DNA of 64,000 nucleotides from Kiritimatiellia bacterium (GTDB taxonomy: Bacteria; Verrucomicrobiota; Kiritimatiellia; RFP12; UBA1067). How positions within the stretch are numbered: position 1 is the stretch's first letter; every line of letters begins with the position of its first letter. Shown here one piece after another: positions 53,328 to 60,734 of this stretch. The position numbers and the translations under genes are program-made. Location of the stretch: contig JAFXTB010000162.1 in assembly GCA_017525225.1 (NCBI GenBank), positions 1-64,000 of the forward strand. Reading direction: 5' to 3'. Under the pieces are notes generated by a model, which was not told the origin of the DNA, searched no databases, and saw only the letters and a list, made by a program, of their open reading frames with translations.

Positions 53328-53810
53328 ATGCAGGCACGAGAAGTAATCGGTCGTTTGAATGCTCGAGAGATAGGGAAAGAAATCACCTATCATGACGGAG
53401 GATGTGTACATCTAGGATGTTTCTGGGGGGAATTCGGACCCAGAAAGTCGCTTCACTACGAGATAGAAGCCTATTATAATTGTATCCGCGTGGAAATCCA
53501 TTCTGAGATGGTGGAATCGCTTCAAGCAGTACATGCGTTTCTATACGAGCAATTCAAAGAGAAGAATCTGGGACTTAAAGGCAGAGTACGGGAAGGGAAT
53601 CTAGTTGTGAATCGTGCATATAGGTTCGCTACAACCCAAATTGCTTGTGACAGAAGTTTCGATGCCATCCTCAAGGAAATCAAGAATGCAGTTAATGCCC
53701 TTTACAAAGACTATGATGCGTATCTTGCTTATGTTGAAAAATATTATACCACGAAACAGACCTTAAAAAGCTGTCAAGGGTATAGCGATTTCATGGCGAA
53801 CTGTCGCTAG
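53328..53810 (+). CDS. Hypothetical cytoplasmic protein
   Basis: A 160-residue protein with no signal or membrane segment and no recognised domain. It has an aromatic-rich first half (HYEIEAYYNCIRVEIHSEM) and a helical second half (FDAILKEIKNAVNALYKDYDAYLAYVEKYY). AAAAGGAG lies 8 nt before the ATG. It is AT-rich like its neighbours. Its role is presumably linked to the accessory block. Confidence 0.55.
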   Translation: MQAREVIGRLNAREIGKEITYHDGGCVHLGCFWGEFGPRKSLHYEIEAYYNCIRVEIHSEMVESLQAVHAFLYEQFKEKNLGLKGRVREGNLVVNRAYRFATTQIACDRSFDAILKEIKNAVNALYKDYDAYLAYVEKYYTTKQTLKSCQGYSDFMANCR

Positions 53811-53835
53811 AGTTGAGAAAATACAATGAGGTGAA

Positions 53836-54531
53836 ATGATGAAAAGAATTTCCGAAGAGAGTAAACGGCTGGATACTACAACCAAGACGAATCGGGTACA
53901 ACACGTAATAGCGAGATTCAGGGCATTGTGCGCATCTTTCTTGGCAAGTCCCGAAGGTAAGGGGCATTTGACTAATCGCGGCTCTTATCTGGTTGATGTC
54001 GAGAAATTGCGTAGCGAGGTCTTTGCCGAACTTGTCAGAAAGAAAATTCCCGAAAAAGATAGTGACCGGTGGAAGAATGTCCGCATTGTCGTTGATTATG
54101 GAAGCGATGTGAATAATGAAAGCGAGTTGAAACCAGTACTCTTCGCCAAAGTCGTAACGACAGCAAAACCACTTCTGCCGCGCCTTTATAGGCGTCAGAC
54201 GTGGTGTTTGTTCAAAAAACACGAACGCGTTCTGCTTTTGTTTGTCCACAAGGGCATTTCATCTTTGGATGAGGCGATTACCTTATCTGATCTAAACAGT
54301 GCCTATAAAGAGTGTGGGAAGGAAATGTTCTCTAAATCGGTACCTTGGATAGGGGTTGGTGCTGCCAAAGAGCCAAATGTTAACCTTGGTTCTGATGAGG
54401 AGTTAGAGTTTTCTGATGAAGACTTCTGTCCGGTGTTGGGGAACAAGGTCTACTCTGTACACTTTGACGATACGATTTCATCTTTCGTCATAAAAGCGAA
54501 GGACTGGTCAATGTCTCTTTGTTTGGGCTGA
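53836..54531 (+). CDS. Hypothetical protein, first of a WIGV-motif paralogue pair
   Basis: A 231-residue soluble protein. In its second half, LLPRLYRRQTWCLFKKHERVLLLFVHKG and FSKSVPWIGVGAAKE align with corresponding parts of the next protein (FVWHSEV and FGAAVNWIGVAASE), so the two are diverged tandem paralogues. No known family is recognised. GAGGTG precedes ATGATG (53836 or 53839). Confidence 0.55.
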   Translation: MMKRISEESKRLDTTTKTNRVQHVIARFRALCASFLASPEGKGHLTNRGSYLVDVEKLRSEVFAELVRKKIPEKDSDRWKNVRIVVDYGSDVNNESELKPVLFAKVVTTAKPLLPRLYRRQTWCLFKKHERVLLLFVHKGISSLDEAITLSDLNSAYKECGKEMFSKSVPWIGVGAAKEPNVNLGSDEELEFSDEDFCPVLGNKVYSVHFDDTISSFVIKAKDWSMSLCLG

Positions 54532-54567
54532 TAATTCTTGTAACTGAAAAGGAAAGGATAACCAACA

Positions 54568-55164
54568 ATGGGTACCAAGAAAAAAACGTCTCAAGTTGAA
54601 GCGGAAGTCCTGCATGACATCAGGACAGGCTGCGACAGTTGTTTCTACGACCATCTTCTAGGACGTGGCTTTACGGCAGACACCTTTTTGGAAGACGGTG
54701 GACTCACCGGAGAGTTTCTGGCAAAGAAATTGAAGAGTGTCGAGGCACAATGTACCGATGTAGACATCGACGATGTCAAGATTGTGATTTCCTGCGACAA
54801 TGTAACATATCCTGTTCTTCTGCCTGTTGTCACTACATGGAAGAAAGGGTTGATCTTCAAGAAGACGATCAGGTGCGTGTTCTTCGTCTGGCATTCCGAG
54901 GTCACCGATGATTCCGCCGCCATTACGCTTGCCGAATTCAACGGCTTTCTCAATTCAAAAGGGCTTGAGGACTTTGGCGCTGCTGTCAACTGGATTGGAG
55001 TTGCGGCGTCGGAGGCAGACATTGCCGAGATTCGTGAGGCTATTTCCAGGGAGGCCCCGTGGCTTGGCCTAAATGTCAGATACGAACTTGGCTACAATCT
55101 CAAGTCCATAACTTTCGACAAGGCCAATATGGCACTTGTATTCAAGATTGAGAGCAGAGAATAG
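54568..55164 (+). CDS. Hypothetical protein, second of the WIGV-motif paralogue pair
   Basis: A 198-residue soluble protein. A charged N-terminus precedes a mixed alpha/beta region with KKTIRCVFFVWHSEVTDDSA, ITLAEFNGFL and VNWIGVAASE, shared in order with the upstream paralogue. It ends shortly before the first copy of the 83-nt direct repeat. AAAGGAAAGGA lies upstream of the ATG. Function unknown. Confidence 0.55.
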   Translation: MGTKKKTSQVEAEVLHDIRTGCDSCFYDHLLGRGFTADTFLEDGGLTGEFLAKKLKSVEAQCTDVDIDDVKIVISCDNVTYPVLLPVVTTWKKGLIFKKTIRCVFFVWHSEVTDDSAAITLAEFNGFLNSKGLEDFGAAVNWIGVAASEADIAEIREAISREAPWLGLNVRYELGYNLKSITFDKANMALVFKIESRE

Positions 55165-55175
55165 TCCGTAAACGA

Positions 55176-55258
55176 AAGGATGCGAAGCCCGTCGGCTGGA
55201 TGAGCAACCCGGACGAGATCGGCCCTGTGTTCGTGGATATGGCGACGCTTAAGCGGTT
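55176..55258 (+). repeat. 83-nt direct repeat, copy A
   Basis: It matches 56748-56830 at 82 of 83 positions (difference G55191 versus A56763). It lies just upstream of the LRR gene. In frame it encodes WMSNPDEIGPVFVDMATLKR-type sequence, and that frame ends in a TGA overlapping the LRR start codon as ATGA. The two copies bracket the LRR gene. Confidence 0.9.
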
Positions 55259-55285
55259 AGCACAAACGGAAAAGGAGACAAAGAA

Positions 55286-56644
55286 ATGAAAGAATGCGTA
55301 AACGGAATCAAATGGGAATTCGAAGTCGAAGGCGGGAACGCGATGATCACATCGGTTCCTCGTAGCATCGCCGGCGACGTGGATATTCCCGAAACGCTCG
55401 GAGGCGTGAAGGTTGCGTGTGTCACATACGGCGCGTTCGATAACTGCTCAAAGCTAAGGAGCGTGACAATTCCCGACGGATTGTTGTCAACAGTTAATGG
55501 CTTTGAGGAATTGGCCACATCTGGCATAAGTTCAGAGGCGTTCAGGGGGTGCAGTTCACTTTGCGCGATTCATGTTTCAAAGCGCAATCCGGCATACAAG
55601 TCCGTTAACGGCCTTCTGCTGACCAAAGGGGGCGAGAAGGTCGTGGCCGTGCCTCCGGGATTGATGGTTGCGACGCTGCCGCCCGGCGTGACGAAGATCG
55701 GTCAGTCTGCGTTCGCTGGTTGTCGTAAACTCAAGAAAGTGACGATGCCAAACGGCGTGCTGGAGATCGAGTGGAACGCATTTGATGGTTGCTGCGAGCT
55801 AGAGGGCGTGACAATCCCGGATACCGTGATGGTCATCAGGCAGGATGCGTTCCGGGGATGTCGCAAGTTCAAGAGCGTAACGCTCCCTGTCAGCCTGAAG
55901 GAAATCGAACCAGGCGTTTTTTCGTGCTGTGATGGCCTTCGTGAGATTTTGGTCGCAAGCCGCAATCCGAGGTTTAAATCCATTGATGGTATGCTGTTGG
56001 AGAAGAATGCAAAGATCAGAGATTGCATGGGGGAACGTCGTAAAGGAGATACCCTGCGGGCTGTGCCGGGCGGCTTGACGAGCGTGACGGTTCCAGACGG
56101 CGTGACGCATATTGACATGTGCGCGTTCGGTGGATGTAGCAGAGTCAAAAACGTTGTGATCCCGCAGAGCGTGACATGTATTGACTGGGAGGCGTTTAGG
56201 GGATGTAGTGCCCTTGAGAGCATGATAATCCCAGACAGCGTGACGGAAATAGGAGACGGGGCTTTCACAGAGTGCACTAAGATGAAGAACCTGACAATTC
56301 CGGCTAGTGTCACGAAAGTAGGGAGGTGCGCATTCAGAAAATGCAAGATTGAAAGTGTTACATTCTTGCCAGGCGTGAAGAGCATATATGCATCCATGTT
56401 CGCGAGGTGTCAGCTTAAGAGCGTGACGATACCTGACAGCGTGACGAGTATCGGGACATGTGCCTTCAAAGGTTGTACTGGGCTTGAAAGCGTGACGATT
56501 CCGCGCAAAGTGAAGAAAATTGGTGATCGGGCGTTCAATCAATGTTCTGACCTCAAGAAAGTGACGATGCCGGTCAGTCTGAAGGGCAAGGGTATCGGGC
56601 GCGATGTGTTCCCGACAGGTGTCAAGATTGACTATGTAAACTGA
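55286..56644 (+). CDS. BspA-type leucine-rich-repeat protein (LRR_5)
   Basis: A 452-residue protein made almost entirely of BspA-like repeats of 22-23 residues (for example LESVTIPRKVKKIGDRAFNQCSDL and FRGCSALESMIIPDSVTEIGDGAF). It forms a right-handed LRR solenoid used for protein or host binding. It has no signal peptide and starts MKECVNGIKWEFEVEGGNA, so it may be cytoplasmic or need another export route. GGAG lies 8 nt before the ATG. An 83-nt direct repeat lies on each side. Confidence 0.85.
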   Translation: MKECVNGIKWEFEVEGGNAMITSVPRSIAGDVDIPETLGGVKVACVTYGAFDNCSKLRSVTIPDGLLSTVNGFEELATSGISSEAFRGCSSLCAIHVSKRNPAYKSVNGLLLTKGGEKVVAVPPGLMVATLPPGVTKIGQSAFAGCRKLKKVTMPNGVLEIEWNAFDGCCELEGVTIPDTVMVIRQDAFRGCRKFKSVTLPVSLKEIEPGVFSCCDGLREILVASRNPRFKSIDGMLLEKNAKIRDCMGERRKGDTLRAVPGGLTSVTVPDGVTHIDMCAFGGCSRVKNVVIPQSVTCIDWEAFRGCSALESMIIPDSVTEIGDGAFTECTKMKNLTIPASVTKVGRCAFRKCKIESVTFLPGVKSIYASMFARCQLKSVTIPDSVTSIGTCAFKGCTGLESVTIPRKVKKIGDRAFNQCSDLKKVTMPVSLKGKGIGRDVFPTGVKIDYVN

Positions 56645-56702
56645 CCACCTTTCACGCCTCTGACTCAAGAAGATGTGCGCGGAGACGGCGATGGGCGCGT
56701 AG

Positions 56703-56849
56703 AAAGTTAAAGCGTCATATTCGCCGGAGGACTTCTTCGCCAGGAAGAAGGATGCGAAGCCCATCGGCTGGATGAGCAACCCGGACGAGATCGGCCCTGT
56801 GTTCGTGGATATGGCGACGCTTAAGCGGTTGGAAGAGCATAACGAGTAG
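56703..56849 (+). pseudogene. C-terminal gene fragment (SPEDFF...LKRLEEHNE)
   Basis: An in-frame remnant of 48 codons opening directly after a TAG (56700-56702), with no start and no ribosome site. It ends LKRLEEHNE then TAG. Its last part is the 83-nt repeat, shared with the segment before the LRR gene. It looks like the tail of a gene otherwise lost. The parent family is not recognised. Confidence 0.6.
56748..56830 (+). repeat. 83-nt direct repeat, copy B
   Basis: It matches copy A (55176-55258) at 82 of 83 positions, 1,572 bp downstream in the same orientation. It is part of the gene fragment at 56703-56849. Confidence 0.9.
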
Positions 56850-56883
56850 AGATGATTTAGGATTTTCTGTGTCCCGTCCAGAA

Positions 56884-56910
56884 GTAAACGCAAGTTTCCC
56901 TTGCGTTTAC
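56884..56910. repeat. 11-bp hairpin at the left end of the element
   Basis: GTAAACGCAAG (56884-56894) pairs perfectly with CTTGCGTTTAC (56900-56910) around TTTCC. It combines the inner part of the left terminal repeat with an inverted copy of itself. Confidence 0.75.
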
Positions 56911-56993
56911 CCCCCGTAAAGATTAGTCGTCATTGACGAGGAGGAAGAATCTTATCCTTCCCTCCCGGGAGGGAGGCTTACGGACAGATCGTT

Positions 56994-57346
56994 CAACTCC
57001 GACGGCTCTCAAAGAGGGCTCCGCTACCGCTGCGCCCGATGCTCCGCGAAATCAGCCGCAGGAGATTGGCAGATCGTGAAGATTGATTTTGAGATGGGGT
57101 TCGCGGATGCTTGCGCACCCTTCGGGTTCGACTTCGTCGAATCTGCCCTTCGAAGCAAAGCTTCTTCGGCGCATTCCCCCATACCCCGAACGCCAGCCAA
57201 TTGCCCGTGATTGGCCCACGCTCGGGGTCTGGGGCAGCGCCCCAGCTTCAAATCAATCTCCACAATCCAGCTGTTCCCTGTGGTTCGGCGGCGCAAGGCA
57301 TAAGGCGCAGCGGTAGCGGAGCCCCATTTGTGAACCGTCGGAGTTG
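56994..57346. repeat. 353-nt imperfect palindrome
   Basis: The two arms are mirror images over at least 100 nt. Outer CAACTCCGACGG (56994-57005) pairs with CCGTCGGAGTTG (57335-57346). A perfect 21-nt match follows (57016-57036 with 57304-57324), and 57072-57099 pairs with 57240-57267 with a few mismatches. The centre (57100-57239) adds small hairpins such as TTCGACTTCGTCGAA. An open frame on the minus strand across it is not coding-like. Confidence 0.75.
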
Positions 57347-57705
57347 CATGACAGGCGCAATTGGCGCATGCACGAGCGGGACAAACGCAAGCTCTCGTTG
57401 ACACATGTGATATAATGGCCGCGCCAGTTCAAAGCAGCGAAACGAAAATCCGCACTTCTGCACGGGTAGCGTAAGCTGTAGACATCCGTCTCGACGTTCC
57501 CCTGGCAAAAGCAGCTTTTTGTTGCCCGTCCGCGACCAATTCGGCCGCGAGAGCTCCATGTTTGCGCCGAACGACATGCAATTTTGATGTCTCAAGGCAA
57601 AACTTATGCGAGAGCCTTGCGTTTACTTTTGGAACTTGCGTTTACTTCCGGACGGGACGAATTTGTTATTGGGGTTTGTATCTTGTTGCCTCACCTTGGT
57701 TTTGG

Positions 57706-57711
57706 TATAAT
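57706..57711 (+). promoter_or_regulatory. TTTTGGTATAAT promoter 6 nt before a start codon
   Basis: TATAAT preceded by GGTTTTGG, with GGGGCC before the ATG at 57718. A TTGTTG lies 17 nt upstream of it as a weak -35. It implies a leaderless mRNA for the following small gene pair. Confidence 0.65.
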
Positions 57712-57717
57712 GGGGCC

Positions 57718-57930
57718 ATGAGCGATAAAAGAATAGACAATTCAATTTTCATTATGTTCCTGTTGTCGGGGGCATATTGTGCCGCTCACCATATCTCTAC
57801 GCAGGAATTTCTTGCCCTTGACGAAAAATATGCCATCCTAAATTACATAGCCGAATGCCCTGACATATTCGATTCGATGACGGAAGATGAGATGGTCAAG
57901 GAGATAGATGCTTATGTCAAAGGCGTTTGA
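57718..57930 (+). CDS. Small DUF3791-like protein
   Basis: A 70-residue protein starting at ATG 57718, fixed by the promoter; a longer frame upstream runs into the mobile element. The pattern (FIMFLLSGAYCAAHHISTQEFLALDEKYAILNYIAECPDIFDSM then EIDAYVKG) resembles the DUF3791 family, which in gut bacteria sits next to DUF3990 ADP-ribosyltransferase-like genes as a presumed antitoxin-type partner. The family call is from memory of the pattern. It overlaps the next gene by 17-23 nt. Confidence 0.5.
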   Translation: MSDKRIDNSIFIMFLLSGAYCAAHHISTQEFLALDEKYAILNYIAECPDIFDSMTEDEMVKEIDAYVKGV

Positions 57931-58126
57931 GCAACCACTTTTTCATGGTACGATCGCGTCAATTGATCGAATAGACGTTTCTCGCGGCATGAAACTATTT
58001 GAGTTGCTTTCAGATCCAGAGACGCGGTTATACCTTGAGAGCGACGATTATCTTAAATCTGCGTGCGCGGCAGAGCTTGACCGAGGCGTCGATGCCATGT
58101 ACGATTTCATAAAGCCAGAATATTAA
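57908..58126 (+). CDS. Probable truncated DUF3990-like protein
   Basis: 72 residues from ATG 57908, or 70 from ATG 57914. The start, QPLFHGTIASIDRIDVSRG, resembles the N-terminus of DUF3990 proteins (YHGT...ID...) that carry an ADP-ribosyltransferase-like fold. The rest (LFELLSDPETRLYLESDDYLKSAC) looks like a C-terminal end. About 100 middle residues usual for the family are missing, so the protein is probably inactive. It overlaps the DUF3791-like gene. Confidence 0.45.
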   Translation: MLMSKAFEQPLFHGTIASIDRIDVSRGMKLFELLSDPETRLYLESDDYLKSACAAELDRGVDAMYDFIKPEY

Positions 58127-58239
58127 AGCCCGATTCGTTCTGCATGTACGCTAAAGGCATGTATGGTGGCCGTTACCTTCCTAGCGTAACTGCTGAAATG
58201 GCCTTTAGCTTTTCATGTTCCTGCGACAGCGCAATGTGG

Positions 58240-58245
58240 TATAAT
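58240..58245 (+). promoter_or_regulatory. TGTGGTATAAT promoter 6 nt before alr
   Basis: TATAAT preceded by TGTGG and followed by ATCGGC and the alr ATG at 58252. There is no room for a ribosome site. It points to a leaderless alr transcript. Confidence 0.65.
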
Positions 58246-58251
58246 ATCGGC

Positions 58252-59370
58252 ATGGAACTTAAAAGAAGAGTGTGGGTTGAGATCGACCTGGGCAAGCTAA
58301 GGGAGAACTACGCCAGGATATCCGCCGCAGTGAAGCCGGCACGCGTGCTGTGCGTGCTGAAGGCCAACGCCTACGGTCTCGGCGTGATGCCGTATGCGCG
58401 CGCGCTGGGCGAGACCGATTGCGCCGGATTCGGCATTGCCGAGCCGTTCGAGGCGCTCCAGCTGGCGGAATGCGGCAGACCGGTGCAGATACTGAGCAGC
58501 ATCCTGCCCGACGAGATCGAGCCGATGGTCGCCGCAGGCGTGGCTCTGCCGGTCATCGACCTCGCCACCGCCAGACGCATCGATGCGGCGGCCAGGCGCC
58601 TCAAGACCATCGCAAAGGTCCATTTCAAGATCGACACCGGCATGGGAAGACTCGGCATCCTCGCCTCCGACGCGCCCCGCGTCATCCGCGAGGTGAAGCG
58701 GCTTCGCAATCTCGACTGCGAAGGGATATTCTCGCACTGTCCGATGGCATACGATCCATCCAGCCCCTTCACCCAGGACCAGATCGACCTCTTCATCGCG
58801 ATCCTCAAGGACGTCGCCAAGGCCGGCATACGCTTCAAGAAGGTGCATATCGCCGCATCCGATGCGATAAACAACTTCCCACGGGCAGCAAGACGTCCGT
58901 TCACCCAGGTACGCACGGGGATCAACCTACACGGCAGTTTCGATCCGAACGGCAAGCGCGCCCTGCAGGTGGAATCGGTACTCACGCTGAAGACGCGCGT
59001 GGCGCAGGTACGCGACCTGCCGCCCGGCACGACGCTCGGCTACGGTCGCACCTGGTGCCTGGCGAAGCGGACGCGCGTGGCGACCATATCCGCCGGCTAC
59101 GCAGACGGCCTGCCGCTGGCGCTCACGAACCGGGGACATGTGCTCATCAAGGGCAGACCGTGCCCCGTGATAGGACGCATCTCGATGGACTACACGACGG
59201 TGGACGCATCGCACGTGCCCGACATCGCCCCCGGCGACGAGGTGATATGCCTCGGCGGACGCGGACCACACGCCGTAACGCCCGACGACTGGGGCGCGCT
59301 CAAGGGCACCCACGCCTACGAGATAATCTGTTCGCTGGGCAACCGCGTGGAGCGCACCTACCGGGACTGA
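58252..59370 (+). CDS. alr: Alanine racemase
   Basis: A 372-residue PLP enzyme that makes D-alanine for peptidoglycan. The N-terminus WVEIDLGKLRENYARI, the PLP Lys motif VLKANAYGLG (near residue 40) and the catalytic-Tyr region TLGYGRTW with ISAGYADGLP match Alr. ATG 58252 is chosen because it follows a -10 by 6 nt and matches the family start; the frame is open further upstream. Its 3-prime end overlaps the convergent dehydrogenase gene by 13 nt. Confidence 0.95.
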   Translation: MELKRRVWVEIDLGKLRENYARISAAVKPARVLCVLKANAYGLGVMPYARALGETDCAGFGIAEPFEALQLAECGRPVQILSSILPDEIEPMVAAGVALPVIDLATARRIDAAARRLKTIAKVHFKIDTGMGRLGILASDAPRVIREVKRLRNLDCEGIFSHCPMAYDPSSPFTQDQIDLFIAILKDVAKAGIRFKKVHIAASDAINNFPRAARRPFTQVRTGINLHGSFDPNGKRALQVESVLTLKTRVAQVRDLPPGTTLGYGRTWCLAKRTRVATISAGYADGLPLALTNRGHVLIKGRPCPVIGRISMDYTTVDASHVPDIAPGDEVICLGGRGPHAVTPDDWGALKGTHAYEIICSLGNRVERTYRD

Positions 59371-60734
59371 GACGAACCGTCGCTGGCGACATCCCACGGA
59401 CCGCCCGCGCCGAACAGCCGGTCCATGAGCGTCGGCATGAGGCCGAGGCGCTGCACGAGATCCAGGCCGAAGTACCTGGCGCGCATGTACGGAACGCCGG
59501 CGAACGTCTCGCGGAAACGCGCGCGCGTGACGCCTATCTCCTCCGGCTCCACCGGCGCGCCAACCTTCCTGAGATTCCCCTTCACCTCCGCGAACGGCAT
59601 TATCTGGGTGCGGATCCTCGCCGAAAGGTCGCCCCAGCCGTCGCGTATGACGGTCAGCTCGCAGCGGAGCGCATCCCGATCTGGGAACTTCTTCGCGTAC
59701 TCCATCTCCGCGCGCTTGAGGTGTGCAGGACGGCCCGGGAACACGGCCGGCAGCGTGGCCTTGACTGCATCGAACGACGGCCACCAGGCAGCCACCTTCG
59801 ACTCTACATCCAGCTTCGATAGATCCTGCTCGAGCAGGAATTCCAGGGTGGCCGTGGAGGCGAGCGTGCCGATGCCCACCTTGAAGCCGTGCGACACCGG
59901 CCGCCCGCCGAACGCAAGGTCCTCCATGTCCCAGTAGTGCGACACCTGGTGTTCCGTGCCGCTTGCCGGACGCGACGAGCCCATCGCCTGCATGGCGAAG
60001 GCGCTCATCACGAGCCCTTCGCAGAGCTTGCGGACCTCGCGCTCGTCACCCGAGGCGCAGCCGGACGGATTGGAGAGCGTATCGCGCAAAGGCCCCTGCA
60101 CAAGCCTCCAGGCGAGCGGATGGATCGCCTCCGAACCGATGAGATCGGCGATCATCCAATCCGCGCCGGCCGGGATCTTCGCGATTAGGTCGGCATAGCC
60201 GCTTGCCGTCATCTCACGGGGCGCGGCGGCCGCCACGGCGCTGTCGACGATGCAACCGAGCGGCGCCCTGCATTCAAGGGTCTGCTTCATGCCGTCCTTC
60301 GTGATGGCCGCGCCATACGCGGTGTAGCCATCCATCGAAGCCGCCGTGCCCACAACCATGTAGCGGAGGCCAAGCTCCTCGCAGGAACGCTTCACGAGGT
60401 CGTTGATGACGCCCGAACCAACCGCCACGGGAATCGCGCCCGGGACGGCGGCGATGGCTCCACGCACCTCCTCCACCTTCGCGTATGTGGCATGGAAGTC
60501 GGAACCATCGGGATTGATCACATATTCCGAGACGGCATACCCGGCCGCGCCCAGGATCTCCACCACGCGGGCCCCTGCCACGGCCCGCGTACGCGGATCG
60601 TCCACGACGATGGCGCGGCGCGCCTCCGGAAACAGTTCCTTGAACATGCCTGCCGCCGACTCCACGGCACCCGGACCGATCACGCACGCCTTGGTGTCGG
60701 TGGCCTGCGCCAGCGCCTCCTCTATCATCGTCAT
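59358..60734 (-). CDS. Glycerol-1-phosphate dehydrogenase-like (AraM/EgsA family)
   Basis: A 458-residue iron-type alcohol dehydrogenase fold. It has the NAD-binding GSGVINDLVKR (near residue 107), GTAASMDGYTAYGAAI, and metal-ligand His in GTEHQVSHYWDM and PVSHGFKVG. AraM/EgsA proteins reduce dihydroxyacetone phosphate to sn-glycerol-1-phosphate. The C-terminus is long compared with archaeal enzymes. GGAGACAGGAG lies before the ATG. Its start overlaps the stop of the upstream DUF2400 gene by ATGA, and its end overlaps alr. Confidence 0.78.
   Translation of the reverse strand: MTMIEEALAQATDTKACVIGPGAVESAAGMFKELFPEARRAIVVDDPRTRAVAGARVVEILGAAGYAVSEYVINPDGSDFHATYAKVEEVRGAIAAVPGAIPVAVGSGVINDLVKRSCEELGLRYMVVGTAASMDGYTAYGAAITKDGMKQTLECRAPLGCIVDSAVAAAAPREMTASGYADLIAKIPAGADWMIADLIGSEAIHPLAWRLVQGPLRDTLSNPSGCASGDEREVRKLCEGLVMSAFAMQAMGSSRPASGTEHQVSHYWDMEDLAFGGRPVSHGFKVGIGTLASTATLEFLLEQDLSKLDVESKVAAWWPSFDAVKATLPAVFPGRPAHLKRAEMEYAKKFPDRDALRCELTVIRDGWGDLSARIRTQIMPFAEVKGNLRKVGAPVEPEEIGVTRARFRETFAGVPYMRARYFGLDLVQRLGLMPTLMDRLFGAGGPWDVASDGSSQSR

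Larger units (their letters stand above)
56871..57658. mobile_element. 788-bp transposase-less element with 24-nt terminal inverted repeats
   Basis: The left end (56871-56894, starting GTCCCGTCC and ending AAACGCAAG) and right end (57635-57658) are inverted repeats matching at 23 of 24 positions. At each end a further copy of CTTGCGTTTAC lies inside the terminal repeat (56900-56910 left, in the opposite sense; 57616-57626 right, in the same sense). No transposase or credible gene lies inside. I see no clear target duplication. It looks like a MITE or a decayed insertion sequence. Confidence 0.65.
56645..57717. other. Gene-poor stretch with gene fragment and mobile-element remnant
   Basis: About 1.07 kb with no intact gene. 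It contains a C-terminal gene fragment with the second 83-nt repeat, then a 788-bp segment bounded by inverted repeats that holds a 353-nt palindrome. It ends with the promoter of the small gene at 57718. A TATAAT at 57411-57416 opens no credible gene. Confidence 0.65.

Noticed and set aside
53742-53752. ATTATACC (minus-strand GGTATAAT) near the end of the 53328 gene
   Set aside because: It is inside a gene and points toward no minus-strand gene, and is probably chance.
56961-56974. CCCTCCCGGGAGGG palindrome
   Set aside because: It is a perfect 14-nt palindrome but has no loop, no partner copies and no tract after it. It was noted only as part of the element.
57024-57404. Minus-strand 126-codon open frame
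   Set aside because: It lies across the long palindrome, has no ribosome site, and its protein is low-complexity, dictated by the inverted repeats.
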